From NCBI GenBank assembly GCA_022478985.1, contig JAKSZP010012230.1:1-64000 (forward strand): 64,000 nt of DNA, given 5' to 3'. The DNA is from Massospora cicadina (Eukaryota > Entomophthoromycota > Entomophthoromycetes > Entomophthorales > Entomophthoraceae). Under the pieces are notes generated by a model. That model was not told the DNA's origin. It did not search any database and saw only the letters and a program-made list of their open reading frames with translations. This document shows, in pieces, positions 23,216 to 34,070 of the stretch. A program made the translations under genes and the position numbers. The stretch's first letter is position 1. Each line of letters opens with the position of its first letter.

Positions 23216-23905
23216 AATGGTAAGTGTTGTGATAGATTTGACCAACCATCAACATTAAGTTTTACTATTTTATCTCATGTTTTGTCTTATAAGTAGATAG
23301 CAGATATGATCAGGTTATAGAGCTTAGTTTGTCCTGTGGCCTATACTTTTATAAGCAGTGGCCTAACATATATATTTATAAGTAAGAAAATTCCTAAATC
23401 ACCACCGGTGCATTTCTCATTCCCCAAATTTAGGTCCATTGACGCTGTGGCTTAAATTGTCATACTACCTCCCAATATATCTTGTATACTATTCTACATT
23501 GCCCCATGCCAGCGTAAAATGATTGATAATAGGATCATATATCTATTATGGCTGTTTACTGGTAATTTGACTACAACTGGCTTATTGCATCTTTTTATAA
23601 ATTGCCTCAAGCCCTAGTTATTTGCTTTCTAACCCAATTTAGATATTACAATTCTAGTATATCATTCTTAGGGTGCTGCTTAATAACCATGGAAAGAACC
23701 AATATAACTCTTGTAGAAGTAGGACATCTAGGCGGGATTGTCATTTGCATAGGGATCTTTTCCTGGAGAAATTAAGAGAGATAAACTAGAAAGAATACTA
23801 ATATTGAGCTTTAATCTACTGGCAGTATTTGATACTACAGTGTACTCTAATATTTTTTTAATAAAGGCCCATTCTGTAATAAGTTTTTTGTTAGTTTTTG
23901 ATCAA
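23216..23905. mobile_element. Unidentified insertion within element F RT
   Basis: RT homology stops after the YIDD box and resumes near 23905 with the HHxxHIF block that normally follows within about 15 residues. The intervening about 690 bases, beginning near GTGTTGTGATAG, are therefore an insertion. No coding content and no clear ends or duplications were found. Confidence 0.4.
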
Positions 23906-24560
23906 GGTCATTGTCATCATACAGTCCACATATTTGGTGCATGTTTAACCTGTGCGCTGGAAAAATGACGCTGATGCACTGATTTTCACATTAAGATTTA
24001 GTGAGTTTTGCGGAAGCACTCCACAAAGCTGGTCTAGTTGCTAAGCCATCCACATGTGAGCTCTTAAATTGAAGTTCATTTAATGGGCAATTTGATACTA
24101 AAAGATGGTCATGTTCTTGTGCCTTTCAATCTAGATGCCATCTTCTCATTGGCCAGTCTAGTGGCATAAAAGCAATTGTGCAGCTACATAGGATCATTTA
24201 CTTTTCTTAAGATGTTCTCATCAGCCATTTTGGAATTGGCCTTACCCCTTTTCCCCTTTATGGTGAAAAGCCCCTTTTGATTTAAATTTCTGAATTTCAA
24301 CAAGCGTTTGAAGAAATAAAGGACTTTTTTACCACTATCCATTTTTTGTCATGAAAATGTAAATAAACCCTTTATTGTGGCTTGTGATGCCTCTGGTACA
24401 GCAGTTTAATCCATTTTTATTCAATAAAATAATATGCGAAAATCTTGTGACTTACTTTATTAGAAACTTTAGTGTCACAAAGCGCACATGTACCATCTAT
24501 GAAAAAAGTTGACACCTGTTTTAGAATTATATTGCACTGGTGTTACTTTTTATAGGACAC
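23906..24560 (+). pseudogene. Element F RT/RNase H, second part
   Basis: Resumes with 'HHTVHIFG', then MGNLILKDGHVLVPFNLDAI (connection: LGHxIS..G....P.K..AI), then KPFIVACDASGTAV, the RNase H entry motif with its catalytic Asp present. Many stops. Confidence 0.6.
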
Positions 24561-24889
24561 CAAACATACTGTGAAGGTGCGCATATATCATAAGTTACTT
24601 ACTTACATTTGCAAGCCCTAAAAGTTGGCATACAGGCAGAAAATATATCATCATAACATTTTTAAGCTTTGACTTTAAATATGAGTTTTTCAAAGGAGCT
24701 ACCTATGTTTTACCTAAATTCTTAAACCATAATCCCCTAATGGGTTCCAAACTGAACGCAGACTCTGACTTAGTCATGATAGTTCCCTACAAACAAATTA
24801 TGCTGCTTCCACCTAAATCCATTGCCACATTTGCTTACCCCACCTCTAAGCTAAATACAAATCCTGCAGTCCCAAAACCCCCATTATCC

Positions 24890-26140
24890 CCTTCACCTCT
24901 TCTGATCCAATGATCAGAGCTATATCTTCTGATCTAGTCCCTGTATTTCATGGAAGAAGTTTCTCTCCATGATGCTTTTTTGACTTCTAGACTTTAGTTT
25001 GTAAAGATTTTGACTCCTGAAATAGATTGATGCTGGTAAATCTCTTCTGGATGGTATTTACTTAGGATAGAGTAATATATTTTTGACAAATTATGTGTTC
25101 TCTTTGCCTTTAATTACCGCGTCATAAGGTAAAAGCATGTTCCCCCTACTATGGGTCACCCTGGCTTGAAGGGTGCATTAACTTAGTAAATTGGTTGCAA
25201 TTAGAATGAGTTCATAAAAGAGGTTCCACCAGGACTGAGCATTTTTCTAGTTTAAGCTCAGTCAAAATAGACAGGATGGTACACAATGCCCTCCTCTATC
25301 CCCTTCAACAAGCAGCAGAGCCATGGAATTCAAATTTAGTGTATTTTTTTGAAAATTTGCTAAAGTCATGTGGTTATAACACAATTATGGTATTTGTAGA
25401 TCAATTCATATAATATGCCATCTTCATCTTTTGACTAGTGAATAATATCTGTGTACATGGCACAACTGATTGTGACACATGTCTTTGCTCTGTTTGGTGT
25501 GCTCCATGAATTGATCATTTCCATATATCCTCAGTTTACCTCCTAATTTTGGAAAGCTTTTTTGAAATGCTAACGATTAAACCTTTTAGATCTTCAAGTT
25601 TTCTACTTAATCTAATAGCCAAGTAGAACATACTAACCAGTCTCTAGAGCAGTATCTTAATGATATGCTGTCGCCTCTTAGCACATTTAGGCAGCTAACC
25701 TCCATATGGATTAATTTCTTTACTTTAACTCCCTTCACTATTTAATTGGGTGTCACCCATGTATGCTAACTTGGGGTACAAACCCTCCTTTACTATTGGG
25801 CCTTAAATATAAAAAAATATTTCAGTAACATATAGATTTGTCACACTATCCAGAGAGGTTCATCAACAGGTCCATAACCAGTTGACTAAAGAAATTAATG
25901 ATGTTAAGCTCTTTGCGGCCAAAAAGCGTTGCAAGGCCTCTAACTAACAGGTAGGCAATTTAGTAATGGTTGACACCAAGAACAAGCACCTTAGAGTGCC
26001 ATGTTAGAAAATGTCATGCAAGCAAGCAGGGCTAGTCCCTATTACTAAAGTTTTGAACAACAAAGCTTATCACCTGGAATTTCCCCTGCAAACGAAAATT
26101 CTATCTCTTTTTTCATACATCCTCACTCACTCCTTTTAGG
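24890..26140 (+). pseudogene. Element F integrase remnant
   Basis: Heavily broken. The C-terminal domain is recognisable around 25960-26130: VDTKNKHLRVPC, GLVPITKVLNNKAYHLEFP and FSYILTHSF, matching the family pattern G-PF-I...NAY-L-LP...FHVS-L. The core around 25480-25800 keeps scattered similarity. No intact frame. Confidence 0.5.
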
Positions 26141-26463
26141 CAAGAAACTAATAGAGTTTAAACACATTTAGGTGGAAGTAGCACACATATTTTAAGTGGA
26201 AAAGATTCTTGACATATGACAGGTTGAACATGGGGTGCACTATCTGGTACCATGGAAGGAATTATGACTTACAAAAAACATCTGGGTCCCATCCAAGGAT
26301 TTTGCAACTGTCATGTTTTGCTTTTAAAACTTCATGATCAAAAATTTTAATGCCCTTTGTCATTCCCATCTAAGACTGCCACCAAAATGCCATTCAAATC
26401 AAAGCCCTACACAAAAAATATGCCTTTGTAACTGCCTTTTAGAGGGAGTAGAATCTGTTCTTT

Positions 26464-26478
26464 CAAGAAAAAGGCAAG
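26464..26478 (+). other. Candidate polypurine tract of element F
   Basis: Purine-rich CAAGAAAAAGGCAAG sits directly before the 3' LTR start. Position and composition fit a PPT. Confidence 0.4.
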
Positions 26479-27055
26479 TTAAAGTCCCAGGCTCCAGATA
26501 TCAAGCTGGGTAGGACCTTGTACCCCTTAAGAACTAGAAATGGTACCAATTCTAAGATGCTGTCATTATACCCAATTAGTTGATCTGTGCCATAATGTGG
26601 GTGAGCTATATGTAATTTCTGCCCTCCTTGTTTGTTTCCTCCTCCATACACCCAACTCCAATCTAACACCAGTTTATTTTTAATTTATCTGAGAAGTATA
26701 TGCATAGAATCAGACAACTTTTTGTTGGGTCTAACTATTTATTTTAAAATGATTTAAGGGTCACAAACTCCACTTCCCATAAAAAGTTTAATTAAAATCA
26801 TCTTTGGTGAAAAAATCTAATACCTGAGGTATTCCTTGGGAAAATCTTATTAAAAAACCCAAATATGCCCTGAGTCAAACAATAAAGGTAAACAATGAGA
26901 ACCAAACCGGCTGCAGGTATAATTGGCATCAAAGTGAACTCTAACTTTTGAACAGGGATCAAACTCTTTTGAAATTAGTAAAGTTGGCTTATTTCAATTT
27001 TATATAAATTAGCAAAAAGTACTGTTCAGCCCTAATTGATATCCTTATGAATATT

Positions 27056-27100
27056 TTTTTAGTACTAGATGGTCCCAACCCAAGGGGGGATTCATCAATG
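27056..27100 (-). mobile_element. Micro retro-insertion 2 (45 bp)
   Basis: Flanked by exact 16-bp copies of TATCCTTATGAATATT (27040-27055 and 27101-27116). On the minus strand it ends ACCATCTAGTACTAAAAA and is preceded by CCTTGGGTTGGG. It is the longest of the micro-insertions. Its GGTTGGG step also precedes the same tail in the 397-bp insertion at 56714-57110. Confidence 0.8.
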
Positions 27101-27471
27101 TATCCTTATGAATATTAATTGTCCTGATTTTAGACCTGGTTATTTTTCTAAACCCACTCTTCACTTCCCCAACCCTAAAACCCAGCACCCTGCTTATAGT
27201 TTGTGTTGAGTTATTTTATGTACAGATTTTTTTAAATAAAATTATATCCTAAAATTTTTTTTATTCTTAACCTAAAATTAATGGTTATTATGCTAACTAA
27301 GAGTATTAACTATTAATATGGCCCATTTAGTAGCCCAGTTGCAGTAGAGACTATGGTGGAAATTTTTGTAGATCTTGCTAAAAGTGGTAGCCCACACATT
27401 ACTTAGAACCTCTCGCCTCCACTTTATTCATTACAAAAAACTTAAAACCACTTAACACTTCTCATATGTTG

Positions 27472-28622
27472 TTGGGATTTTTGCCCATATTCCTAGCCTG
27501 CTAGATTACCAGGAATCTCAAGAGGAAAATTTCCTAAGGCGAAGTGAATTGGAAATTGGTTGGCCCAAGTTTTGGAGTAACTACGTTCAGGGGATTTTGA
27601 GATATTTGCCTGGTCATATCCATCAGGGATTGATCCGGACAAATACTTAAGATCTCATTGGGCAGAGTTGTCAAAGAAATAGGGACATCTAATAGTGATT
27701 TACTATCAGGTGTACTGATTGGGATCAGTCAGGTTTCATAACTGACTGATTGAGGATGAATAGCAAGTTGTGAGGTGAGTGATGCCACCTGCAACTAGCA
27801 AATCGATTGGTTGGTGTGTGACCTGCCTTAATGGGTAATAAGTCTCATTACCTAAGCAGTTCACTAGCCAAATATGGTTGGTTTGCTTGGATCAAGAGGA
27901 AAACGTTAGGGACACATTTTCTGACTCTTTCCATTTAGGTCTCAAGGATGTCCAATGACAGAATTCTAGCCAGGATGGGGAAGACCATCACTGCTGAGAT
28001 GAGGATGGGTGATTCAATGGCAATGGCTGCCGTTTCATTGAAGAAGTGTCAAACAAGGGTTAGATGACTGAATCCCCACTATAAATTTCCTAGGATTCAC
28101 TATAATAAAAAACAGTAATTATGAGAACAGAGGTATATAGTTCTATAGTTGTTTTCATTTGGTATATAGTTTAAGTAGTAAACTATAATCAGCTTTCAAT
28201 TGTGCTATTCTTCTCAAGGATATTATTGCTTTGTGTAATAATTGAAAGACTCTTAGAGAAAAGAGTAAAGATCTGTTCGGGGATCTAGAGAAGAAGGAGA
28301 CACAATTGGGGATTGCTGCCAACTGTGTGTTGGACCAAAGAGACTGTCACCAGGGAATATCAGTGAAGATTGAGTTGGACATAAGAAGGGAATGAATCCC
28401 TAAGATCATGACATCTTAAGTATTCAATTGGGAATACTGGCTGAGTGTTGGGCTGAAATATAAGAATTTATACTCAACTATGGATAATAGTTATCATACT
28501 ATTATCAATCATTAATCTATTATACTATACAACGCGACAAAGTGCACAAGAAAACCAAACCTGTGCAGTAAAAAGATTACTAAGGTTGTTTGCCAATAAA
28601 TAACCCTCCAGTAAATTTTTAT
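27472..28622. mobile_element. 1.15-kb insertion, possibly a solo LTR
   Basis: Bracketed by direct repeats ATATGTTG (27464-27471 and 28623-28630), and homology to the other F LTR is interrupted exactly here. It begins TGTTGGG, like many LTRs in this window, and carries a stretch similar to the element B LTR (GAAGTGAATTGG...CAAGTTTTGGA). No TG...CA right end is clear and no coding frame is present. Confidence 0.45.
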
Positions 28623-28996
28623 ATATGTTGACACTGAATGATAGAAATCACCTTGTAGTCTACAGCTGCTGTTATGGGTGCAAAAGCACTTTCATCTACA
28701 GTCCAGTCCTATTTTGGCTCACTCAAGTCATAACATAGATCTAGACTTTGAATTAAGTATGTAAAATCTATGAAAAACTTACCAGAAATCATTTTAGAGG
28801 TTTCATAATATTTGAACCTCACTTATATAAAGTTGATATAAGTTACATGATCTTTTACATTGTCAAATCTGCTTTGGGTTAAAGATTATATTGCTCATGA
28901 AGATTTATAATCATTTAAATATAATGTATATTAATCAACTTGTAAATGAACCATATTTTTAAAAATGGAATATATGTATATTATATATAAGTTAGA

Positions 28997-29255
28997 AGAG
29001 TAGGGACCTCTACTGCTGCCTCCCCAAGTTCAATTCTGGTACTGGAACTTTGGGTAGGGGACAATTATGACTGTGTTGGCATTGCATAACAATGCCTCAA
29101 ACCAAGATAGCAAATAGCAAAGGCGGTCTATGGAGTTCCTGGCCTATCATATGCCATATGTGGAGGTTTTCCAGATTTCATCCTCCTTTCTCATTCATTC
29201 AATTTCCCTTAATTGGTGCGGTATCATCCCCAGGTCAGCCCATCTCAAATAAAAA
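28997..29255 (+). mobile_element. tRNA-derived SINE 1 (259 bp)
   Basis: Exact 15-bp target duplication TATATATAAGTTAGA at 28982-28996 and 29256-29270. The head carries a B-box-like AAGTTCAATTCTGG (about 29027-29040). The 3' end is CCCCAGGTCAGCCCATCTC followed by AAATAAAAA, which matches the LINE tails at 16031, 29430 and 52748. A chance 75-codon frame (29092-29319) crosses it. Confidence 0.75.
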
Positions 29256-29429
29256 TATATATAAGTTAGATATAAGGATATATATATATAATGCATATGT
29301 ATGTAGAATTTTCATTTAGTTTTATGCTTAATATTCTAAATATTATATAAAGCAGGAAAGCTGTTTTCTTTTTTGTCAGTTTTTTTGTTAATATAAAGAA
29401 CAAAATTATAGGTTTACACTAATCTTGTG

Positions 29430-29605
29430 TTTATTTAAAGTAAGATGACCAAGGGATGAACATAACTGAAAAAAATAAAAAAATACTATGGGTTAAAGTG
29501 CTAGCAAGAAAATGGCACCAAGACCAATCAAAAATAAAAACTAACTAGGATAGCAACAGCAAACCACTAGAAAACCATGTAGGAGGTGTAGAGGGATCAG
29601 TGGCC
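29430..29605 (-). mobile_element. 5'-truncated LINE 3' fragment
   Basis: Minus-strand 3' UTR homologous to 16031-16215 (tail CCCTTGGTCATCTTACTT then TAAATAAA; shared ACTAGG/AGGAGAGC..AAACCAC..ACCATG blocks). Possible worn flanking repeats TAATCTTGTG and TGATCTAAGTG. It is non-coding. Confidence 0.6.
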
Positions 29606-31010
29606 TTTTTAATGATCTAAGTGAAACTTTTTTATAGTAAATTATTATATGGAAGGAATCAATATACTTAATATAAGTTATGTTATTGTATAAAAGTAGT
29701 ATGGTGATTTTTGATATTAAGCTTTAATATACTAAAAGATATATAGAAGATATGGCTGATATGATACATCCTGAGTATAAGGATCAAGTTTCTGTTCTAA
29801 TGAGTCCCATATATCTTAACAAAGCAATACCAAATCAACAACTCAAAATGCTCACTTATAAACTTAATAGTAAAGACAAAAATAAAAAGCCTATATGGCA
29901 CAATTGAAAACATGATAGCATATCTAAAATAAAATCTAATAACTCTAAAAATGGAAACCCCCCATGCATATTACTATATGCACATAACTACATAGTATAT
30001 ACATTTAAATTAACATAATTGAAATAGGATATATTCAAATTCATATACTCTTATTTTAGTACCATAATGATTAAAATTAATCTAAATTATGATATATAGT
30101 AAGTATAAGTATTTTTAAGATATTGTAACCTAATGATAAGTGCTTTCTAAAGATATCTTAATATAGTTTAGGATTAGTTCATAGTAAACCATATTTTTTT
30201 GCTTATAAATATATGACATATAAAAATATGATATTTTAATTATGAATTATAAATTTATAGATCAATTATGCTTAAATTATTATTCTAAGATGTTTTAATC
30301 TTTAACCTATAGCTGTATTTTTGTTCTAATTTCTATGTGTTATTCCATGAACATAAGTAAGTTCCCAGAAACTAGCTTTAAGGATGCTCAGATAGTAATT
30401 CAAGGCTAACATTATAGTATAAGAGAGATATCAAAAGGAAAGTAGATACTTATGAAAAAAGATTAAGAATTGATGTAAAACAATATATTGAAAGCAAGCT
30501 TGGTAGGAATACTTAATATACTAAGCAGCTATAGAAGTTATAAGCTAGTTTAGTTTTAAAATATACTTGAGAAAATTAAGATATCAAATCTTGAGGTAAA
30601 ATATATGTATACGCTACTAAAAACATAGAGTTATCTCAAATGATCAATTTAGTATCTGAAAGTTAAAGTTTATCTTACATTATAGACCTAGGTAACGGTT
30701 AATACAATAGTCTGTTTGTTAAGCCTTTCCTTTAGATTTATATGTTATTTAATTAGTCAATTGTAGTTAAAATTTTAAAAAAGGATGTTGTAAAATCCTA
30801 GACTAAAATTTGAGTAATTAATTGGAATGATCTACTATTGATAACCATAGTAAGGTTATCATAAAGTGGGTTTAGGAATAAAAGAGAAAAATATTTTTAT
30901 TCTTAGGTATAAATACCTTATAGAGATTGGCAAAAAGAGTATTTTAGCATAGTTTCTCAAGTAAGAAATGTAGTTGATTTATTAGAATCTCCATAAATTA
31001 AAATTAAGGA
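29606..31010. other. AT-rich stretch, nothing recognised
   Basis: Very AT-rich, with no coding frame, no repeat pair and no element end recognised. Confidence 0.5.
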
Positions 31011-31014
31011 AAGG

Positions 31015-31034
31015 AACCATCTAGTACTAAAAAA
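31015..31034 (+). mobile_element. Micro retro-insertion 3 (20 bp)
   Basis: AACCATCTAGTACTAAAAAA between exact 10-bp copies of TAAGGAAAGG (31005-31014 and 31035-31044). Confidence 0.75.
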
Positions 31035-31327
31035 TAAGGAAAGGGCTATAAAAGGAGTCATAAATATAGTAGCCTAGTTGGGATAATTTATAAATCTAAA
31101 AATATGCCAAATTTAACTTCAAGTGAGGTTATAGAAAAATGTTTTAGTTGTAGAAACCTTAATTTATATGAGATAGTTTTCTAAAATCACACAAAATTTT
31201 GGTAGGTATTTAAAAAGGAAGCTTTATATATGATTATTAATTTTATGATAATCACAAAGTTATAAAATTTTTATCACTCTAATGCTTAGAGATTAACATA
31301 TTTATCCATCTACTATAAAGTGCTCAT

Positions 31328-31488
31328 AAAGGTGGTTAGCCATTACTAAAAAAATAAGGGTGGTTAGCCTGGCAGGTAAAACTGCTCCCATCCTAGAGCA
31401 AGTTTCGAGTTCGAAACCTGTACTGCTAGAAAATTTCTCGGTGTGGTATATTTGTCCCAAGGTTGACCCACCACGAATATTTTTTTAT
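31328..31488 (+). mobile_element. tRNA-derived SINE 2 with nested micro-insertion
   Basis: Exact 17-bp target duplication TACTATAAAGTGCTCAT at 31311-31327 and 31489-31505. An A-box-like TAGCCTGGCAGG and a B box GAGTTCGAAACC mark a tRNA-derived head. The 3' end CCCAAGGTTGACCCACCACG followed by AATATTTTTTTA is a worn version of the shared LINE/SINE tail. A 13-bp micro-insertion splits the head (31342-31354), so it postdates this SINE. Without it and its duplication the SINE is about 133 bp. Confidence 0.75.
31342..31354 (+). mobile_element. Micro retro-insertion 4 (13 bp) inside SINE 2
   Basis: ATTACTAAAAAAA lies between 15-bp copies of TAAAGGTGGTTAGCC (31327-31341) and TAAGGGTGGTTAGCC (31355-31369), one mismatch. 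It has only the last few bases of the shared tail, with one substitution. This is the shortest of the set and the least certain. Confidence 0.6.
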
Positions 31489-31648
31489 TACTATAAAGTG
31501 CTCATTTATAGCCTAGTCTATAATAAAATTTTAGTTAAATGTTATTTAGATTATATTAAAGCTCCTAATTGTAATAATAAGAATGCAATATAAATGTTTT
31601 ATTTTAAGCAAAGCCACACTTAACAGGTGATAATAAATATAATAGCAA

Positions 31649-31663
31649 TCTAGTACTAAAAAA
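31649..31663 (+). mobile_element. Micro retro-insertion 5 (15 bp)
   Basis: TCTAGTACTAAAAAA lies between exact 17-bp copies of AATAAATATAATAGCAA (31632-31648 and 31664-31680). Confidence 0.75.
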
Positions 31664-31680
31664 AATAAATATAATAGCAA

Positions 31681-31695
31681 CATCTAGTACTAAAA
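31681..31695 (+). mobile_element. Micro retro-insertion 6 (about 15 bp), adjacent to 5
   Basis: CATCTAGTACTAAAA directly follows the second copy of the target sequence of insertion 5 and is followed by a third partial copy (AAATATAATAGCAA, to 31709). Two independent insertions thus hit the same target sequence. Confidence 0.7.
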
Positions 31696-31755
31696 AAATA
31701 TAATAGCAAGCTAAAGTCATGTAAAGTTTTATAGAGGAAATATCATATTGTTGGG

Positions 31756-32046
31756 AGGGGGTGGAAGGCGAGTCGGTAAGGGCATACGGCTACCAACTGA
31801 AAGTTGCGGGTTCGATTCCCGCCCTTCGCACATCGATCAGGGTGCAAGCCGAAGGAAGCTATTGGCAGTTAGTAGGTCTAATAACACGAAAACCTTGCCC
31901 ATGACGTAATCAGAAAAATCCGAGTCCCGATCAGGAGGTGGAAAAACTTTCTACGACGGAGTTGACCCTGCTTAGGTTTCATGTCGATGTTACTTTCTTT
32001 CGGTAATGTCCGTCCCCTGGTCGGCTTGCCTCGAATAAATAATAAT
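31756..32046 (+). mobile_element. tRNA-derived SINE 3 (291 bp), youngest copy
   Basis: Exact 11-bp target duplication ATATTGTTGGG (31745-31755 and 32047-32057). The head (31760-31830) is strongly tRNA-like: an A-box region GGCGAGTCGGTAAGGGC and a perfect B box GGTTCGATTCC in a T-arm GCGGGTTCGATTCCCGC. These would form an internal RNA polymerase III promoter. A clean cloverleaf cannot be drawn, so this is not a tRNA gene. A body of unknown origin follows. The 3' end is CCCCTGGTCGGCTTGCCTCG then AATAAATAATAAT, the best-preserved version of the tail shared with the LINEs, and it retains CpG dinucleotides that are CpA in the LINE copies. This suggests a recent insertion. Confidence 0.8.
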
Positions 32047-32057
32047 ATATTGTTGGG

Positions 32058-33760
32058 CATCACCATGGTATGGGTAATGCCCAATGCCGACCTAGAGTTT
32101 TTGATTAATCTTTTACTTCAATTTCCATTTATACTTATTACTAATAGTTTATTAATTGATATTTATTATGATTAAGGCCCAAAATCAATATTAACACTAG
32201 ATTAAAGGCAACAAGTGATTTCCATCAAATATGCCAAATTTACAATTAATTGAATTTGGAATAAAATTGCTTCCTTAGAGCTTTACTAACTGATGAGATT
32301 ATAATAAATAACTCAATTTATTTATTACTAGTAGGTAGCCACAGCTTCGTCCATGTTACAAATGCACCCTCGAGTTAATATAAAAATAGATGTAAAACAT
32401 TGATATATCTGGCGTTGCTTGTGTTCACATCTGAAATTATAAGCAATCCCTTTACAGCATGAGGCTAAGAGGTCAAATTTAACTATTTCACTAAAAACAT
32501 TTGTGTTTTATCAATTATCTTCAGTTTTTATCATGTTAAAAACCTATTCTACCCAGAATCTTTTTGTGGGTATAATTTAACAGATAATATTGATTATTTG
32601 AGGTAAGGCAACCATTAACAGATTTATTTTTATTAGTTTATATAAAATTGGTAGATGGCTCTCCATAAGTTTAGGAGTAATCAAACCTATCAAATCAACC
32701 AAAACTATTACCCATTAGCCCAAAACCAATTGACCTATTGAATCAACCTAAAATAACCCACCATTTGGCTAAACCATTGAGACTATTTAATCAACCAATC
32801 ACTTTCTACTTACTGATATAATTAACTTATTAATTGGCAAAATGACTGACAAACACATGGAAAAACCATTTAAACTATAAAAATGAACCAAAATATTAAA
32901 TTGCTCAGTTGTAATAATATGCCAATTACCATTAGAATATATAGATTTTCACTTCTTACATATAATTTTTTTTATTTATAAAGATTAAAAATCCAGCTTT
33001 GATGTGCTTATAAACCACCTCACATCTACCTATATCTAACTTTCAAATTTCTACATACTATAGCTTTGTCTGAGCAACGTTCATATGAATACACACAAAT
33101 GCTTGCTTTTATTTATATAGATTGTCATAGCAACATACAATGGTGAAACCTTGTTCAAAATTTGCCCTATCCAATTGCTACCCAACACTATTTATCATGT
33201 GCCCTAGTTTACTGACTTCTTAGTAATAAATTAAGATTCAATATACTAGTCTACTTCCATCTCTTACCCTATAATATTCCCCTTGTTTATTTTATTCTTT
33301 TCCCTTTGTACTTTAAATAGTACAACCCATTCATCTAATTAACTTTTCACATAATCTATATTAGTTTCTAGTGGAAGTTCTTAATGGGACCACTTAACCT
33401 TAATTCAAGTTAATTTTTCATTATTATAAATTTTAATTTAGCCATTTACTTAGAGATGAATAATTCAGCTAAGTTTAGCCAAAGAGCTTTTTTAATTAAA
33501 TGTTAAACTTACTAATTGATTCTCCAATGCTGCCAAGGCTAGTTAAATTGTAGCCTTTAAAGTACCAGCCAATAATCTTACTACCCAAAAATCTAATTTA
33601 CCTCTAACTAGTTAAAAAATTTCAGTATAATTGCAAGACAGGGTTTGTTCTAAAAACTCAAAGCTATCACCTTCAATAGTTCTAGTCTATCTGATAAAAA
33701 AATAAATAAGTGCAGCCAAAGAAGGGGAGTATCTTTTGAATATTCCATTTTTACTAAAAT
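32058..33760. other. AT-rich stretch, nothing recognised
   Basis: No coding frame, repeat pair or element end recognised. It includes low-complexity stretches rich in CCAAT/AACCA-like words around 32680-32800. Confidence 0.5.
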
Positions 33761-33777
33761 GATGTTTATTGGATGAA

Positions 33778-33795
33778 CCATCTAGTACTAAAAAA
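33778..33795 (+). mobile_element. Micro retro-insertion 7 (18 bp)
   Basis: CCATCTAGTACTAAAAAA lies between exact 17-bp copies of GATGTTTATTGGATGAA (33761-33777 and 33796-33812). This is the cleanest example. Confidence 0.85.
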
Positions 33796-34070
33796 GATGT
33801 TTATTGGATGAATTGTACTCTTCACTGGTGAGATCTTCTGGGATCCTTGAAATCAGAATAATTCTAGTCATTGCTAAATCAATGGCTCAATATGAGTTTT
33901 CTTGGTTTACTCTAAGTCTATGGTCTCATGAACTTCAGTTCTTAGGGCACCCATCCTGAGTAAATTGATATTTGGAAAATCATTTCAGGGGAATTTTTTA
34001 GCACATCCATCTTCTGGTGACTCTTCTTAATCCAATTTCTTCTCTTTGAATCCAACCACTTCTTCTTAGA

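Larger units (their letters stand above)
26479..28735 (+). repeat. 3' LTR of element F (with two insertions)
   Basis: Counterpart of 18174-19907. It is interrupted by a 45-bp retro-insertion (27056-27100) and by a 1.15-kb insertion (27472-28622). It ends CTCAAGTCATAACA (28735), as the 5' LTR ends CTCAAGTCCTAACA (19907). Confidence 0.6.

Noticed and set aside
31756..31830. tRNA gene
   Set aside because: A perfect B box and an A-box region are present, but the acceptor and anticodon stems do not pair into a cloverleaf, and the sequence is the head of a SINE with its own target duplication.
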